A stretch of 64,000 nt of DNA from Spirochaetaceae bacterium (GTDB lineage: Bacteria > Spirochaetota > Spirochaetia > WTKD01), in the NCBI GenBank assembly GCA_011524535.1, contig WTKD01000006.1, positions 43,601 through 107,600 of the forward strand, read 5' to 3'. The notes beneath the pieces are model-generated. The model was given only the letters and a program-made list of their open reading frames with translations, was not told where the DNA came from and searched no databases. Shown here piece after piece: positions 60,925 through 64,000 of this stretch. The position numbers were made by a program, and so were the translations under genes. Positions within the stretch are counted from its first letter, which is position 1. Each line of letters starts with the position of its first letter.

Positions 60925-62313
60925 CTAAATATGGCTATATGGTACTTCATATGAATTGCATATGTCATGAGCAAGGGGTAAGTCTTTTTTTTCGAGGATA
61001 TTTGATGACCAAAACCGGTGTGCGAGTACAATCAGTCTGGGAAAAACGAGGTGTTCAACTTCCCATTCCGCACACATTCCCTCAGTCCAAATGGCTGCTT
61101 GCGCCCCGAGAACCATTGTTTCATCCAATTCTGGAAATGTTAGACGCATTGTTTCCTCGATACTACAGGTTCCAATCCTTCCCATATGGGTAGGACCCTT
61201 AGCGTACCCGTGATCAAGATAACATCCTGCATCTTGTGGACATAAAATAATAGAATATCCTGCATTTATAGCAGCTTGCGCATATTCCTGGCTTTGCCAA
61301 ATCATGCCCACTGTGCCCTTTGGAGGTGTATGGGCTATGGCTTCGTCCCATGCGATAGGGATTTTATTGTGAGAGATAAGAAAATCACAGATATCCTTAA
61401 AGAAGTCATCGAGAAGAGATTGAACATTTGGAAATGAACCAGTTGATCCGATTAGCGATTCTGAAGGAACTTCATCTCCTCCAATATGAAAATACCTACC
61501 CGGGAACAATTCCATAAGATTTTTTAGGATTTCTTTTAAGACAGTACGGACCTTTGGTTCAGAAATATTATAGGCGTCTTCCAGAATGCCCCAATGCGAA
61601 GGCACTTGAGAATAGGCCTTTTTTGAAGCCAATTCGGGGTATGCAACCAAGGCGGCTGCACAATGTCCGGGCATTTCGCATTCAGGGACAACGGTTATTC
61701 CTCGTGTTGCAGCATAGGCAATCAAGGAACGGATATCTTGCTCGGTATAATACCCGCCGTGTATTCGATCGCCATCGGTTCGCCAAGCCCCCACCTGTGT
61801 AAGTTGAGGAAAATCTGGCAGCTCAATTCTCCATCCCTGGTCATCACAAAAATGTAGATGGAACACGTTTATCTTGAATATGCTACACATGTCTATTAAT
61901 TTCTTCAGGAAACGAAGAGGAAAAAAATGTCTTGAACAGTCAAAATGGCATCCACGCCATGAATATTTGGGGCTGTCGGTGATGGTTTGACAGGGGATTG
62001 ATCGATCTGCAGAGTGGCTAAAAAATAACAAAAACAAGGTCGCTGAAGCAGAAAAAAAGCCAGTTTCGCTGGATGCTTCGAGTAAAATTTTGGAAGTGGA
62101 AATAGTAATGCGGTAGGCATGCTCTGGCAATGAGGAGGTATTCCATTGTATTTGAGCCGCAGATTGATGTTTGCGCAAAGTGGCGATAGCATCGAGACGT
62201 TCTGTGAGCAATGTTGCGGCGGAGTTAGCAAGGATGTCTGCGTTAAAAGTAATTACAGGAGCTATACGAAATACACCTGTGTGAAGTGTAATGTTGGATG
62301 GATGAGGTATCAT
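60925..62313 (-). CDS. Beta-N-acetylhexosaminidase (GH20)
   Basis: YSWRGCHFDCSRHFFPLRFLKKLIDMCSIFKINVFHLHFCDDQGWRIEL; RYFHIGGDEVP. Confidence 0.95.
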   Translation of the reverse strand: MIPHPSNITLHTGVFRIAPVITFNADILANSAATLLTERLDAIATLRKHQSAAQIQWNTSSLPEHAYRITISTSKILLEASSETGFFSASATLFLLFFSHSADRSIPCQTITDSPKYSWRGCHFDCSRHFFPLRFLKKLIDMCSIFKINVFHLHFCDDQGWRIELPDFPQLTQVGAWRTDGDRIHGGYYTEQDIRSLIAYAATRGITVVPECEMPGHCAAALVAYPELASKKAYSQVPSHWGILEDAYNISEPKVRTVLKEILKNLMELFPGRYFHIGGDEVPSESLIGSTGSFPNVQSLLDDFFKDICDFLISHNKIPIAWDEAIAHTPPKGTVGMIWQSQEYAQAAINAGYSIILCPQDAGCYLDHGYAKGPTHMGRIGTCSIEETMRLTFPELDETMVLGAQAAIWTEGMCAEWEVEHLVFPRLIVLAHRFWSSNILEKKDLPLAHDICNSYEVPYSHI

Positions 62314-62417
62314 TTATTAGTATCATATCGCAAACAAATGAATACCGCTAATCACTTGAAAAAGGAGAGGAGTTAGCAGAATACTCAGGGAAATGTAGCG
62401 ATGGGTTGGGCTGAAAA

Positions 62418-64000
62418 TTATCGGGATGTCTCTATAAAAATTGTCGATTCCCAGGGGCGAAGCTCTTTTTGCGAGGTGATTGTTTGCTCATCAATGTAAT
62501 TAGAACAGAGTATTTTCATTCCGGTACTAGGTATATCCCTTGGTATTGGCGCATAATGAGATGAAAGGTTTGAACAAACAAAGATTTTTCCTTGTTCTGA
62601 TGATCTAGAGAATACCAGTATGGATTGTTCATCTGATGAATGCGGTTGATGAATATTCATGTCGCCGTAGACCATCGAAGGATTTGTTTTTCGGTACGTG
62701 ATGAGCTTCTGAGTATAGGCATAGATGGACTGTGGGTCCTTACGCTGTGCAGATGCATGTATTGTTTTGAAATTTGGATTTACAGATAGCCAGGGCGTTC
62801 CAGTAGTAAATCCGGCATGTGGGGAGTTATCCCATTGCATGGGGGTTCGTGAATTGTCCCGGCTGTTTGGTCGTATTATTTCTAGGATTTCATCGTCTTT
62901 TAGCCCTTTTGCTCGTTGTGCTTCGATGAAATGTAATGCGTCGACGTCTTTGAAATCGTCAAAGCTAGTGAATGGATAATTAGTCATACCCAATTCTTCC
63001 CCTTGAAATAAGATAGGGGTTCCGTGGGCAAAGAGTGAAATACTCAAAAAGGCCTTTGCTGCCTGTTCTCGATATTCGGTGTCATTTCCAAATTTAGAGA
63101 CGACACGCGGAAGGTCATGGTTGTTGAAATAGTTTGTTAACCAGGCCTTACCGTACAATTCAGACAGCCAGGAAGTAAAATATTTTCTGAGTTTCGTTGC
63201 AATGTTTTTCTCACGATCGCGGGCTTCCTGGGATTTCATAAGGTCGTTCTTCGTGAGGTCAAAAGAATACAAGAGGTTTAAGGCATCATTTTCATAGCCA
63301 ATAAGCGGGAGGGCTGTGTGCGCATACTGCTCAGGGCATTCTCCTAACATGAGAAAATCATCTCCGGCATAGGCTCTCGTTTTCTGACACAGTTCTTGAA
63401 GATATTCTTGTAGCCGTGGTCCATTCAAAAAATCAAACGCGGAAAGGGTATCTGTTTTGGAACGTTTTGAGAAGAGAGAGGTGTCCTTTGAAATCGCATT
63501 CGCAACATCTATGCGAAATCCATCAATACCACAGTCTTTCCAGAATTTCACCACGTCGAGCATTTCCTTGCGAACGGCTGGGTTGTCCCAGTTGAGATCT
63601 GGTTGCTCTTTCAAAAACATGTGCAAGTAGTATTCGCGGGTGGCTTCGTTCCATTCCCAAGCATTTCCTTGAAAAAAACCGATATGGTCGCTTGGGGAGC
63701 GTCCCTGCTCTCCGGGATGCCATATATAGTAATCGTGATATTTATTATCTATCGAACTACTCGCCTGGTGAAACCATGGGTGTTGGTGAGAACTATGGTT
63801 TGCAACCAAATCACCGAGTATGTGTATGCCTCGTGAATGCAGTTCGGATGCCAGAATTTGCCATTCTTCCAGCGTTCCATACATCGGGTCTATGTTTCGG
63901 TAGTCTGCAACATCGTATCCATTATCGTATTGTGGGGATGTGTAGATAGGACTCAACCAGACAGCACTCACTCCCAAATCCGCTATATAATCCAATTTTT
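62418..64000 (-). CDS. GH13 alpha-glucosidase / oligo-1,6-glucosidase, 5' end beyond window
   Basis: LDYIADLGVSAVWLSPIYTSPQYDNGYDVADYRNIDP, GFRIDVANAI, NNHDLPRVVSKFGND, MTNYPF. The M at 63995 is an internal TTG. Confidence 0.95.
   Translation of the reverse strand, partial: KLDYIADLGVSAVWLSPIYTSPQYDNGYDVADYRNIDPMYGTLEEWQILASELHSRGIHILGDLVANHSSHQHPWFHQASSSIDNKYHDYYIWHPGEQGRSPSDHIGFFQGNAWEWNEATREYYLHMFLKEQPDLNWDNPAVRKEMLDVVKFWKDCGIDGFRIDVANAISKDTSLFSKRSKTDTLSAFDFLNGPRLQEYLQELCQKTRAYAGDDFLMLGECPEQYAHTALPLIGYENDALNLLYSFDLTKNDLMKSQEARDREKNIATKLRKYFTSWLSELYGKAWLTNYFNNHDLPRVVSKFGNDTEYREQAAKAFLSISLFAHGTPILFQGEELGMTNYPFTSFDDFKDVDALHFIEAQRAKGLKDDEILEIIRPNSRDNSRTPMQWDNSPHAGFTTGTPWLSVNPNFKTIHASAQRKDPQSIYAYTQKLITYRKTNPSMVYGDMNIHQPHSSDEQSILVFSRSSEQGKIFVCSNLSSHYAPIPRDIPSTGMKILCSNYIDEQTITSQKELRPWESTIFIETSR

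Noticed and set aside
1-64000. Possible CRISPR arrays, prophage, transposases or toxin-antitoxin modules
   Set aside because: Looked for regularly spaced repeats, integrase/transposase motifs and small paired ORFs; none could be supported.

Overview
AT-rich bacterial chromosome segment, probably from a spirochaete (inference from the DUF2259-like protein, archaeal-type ProS and overall gene content). The core is a replication-origin-type neighbourhood: on the minus strand dnaA-dnaN-recF-DUF721-rpmH-rnpA-yidC-jag, then gcvH-lipA-ahcY-metF, divergent from gyrB-gyrA. A perfect 24-bp palindromic parS lies just after gyrA, and parA/parB are at 36.8-38.5 kb. Housekeeping genes (proS, nadE, lysA and others) lie to the left. 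To the right is a carbohydrate/amino-acid uptake region: three carbohydrate ABC systems without ATPase genes, two amino-acid ABC systems, GH43, GH2, GH20, GH13 and a NagB-PIG-L fusion. The most notable observations are: (1) paired DnaA boxes at 11-bp spacing flanking an AT-rich spacer between jag and gcvH, away from dnaA; (2) an rnpA frame whose conserved N-terminus lies upstream of any ATG/GTG/TTG and overlaps rpmH, which the ORF track misses; (3) a 26-bp tandem duplication of a translation start that creates a 9-codon leader ORF; (4) a doubly disrupted AzgA-type permease pseudogene; (5) exact 66-bp tandem LRR units plus a separate LRR remnant; (6) a shared 13-mer at three ABC-operon promoters; (7) the NagB-PIG-L fusion beside GH20. 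I saw no CRISPR array, rRNA, recognisable tRNA or transposase. Nothing here is clearly an unprecedented system; the best leads are the origin architecture and the rnpA start.
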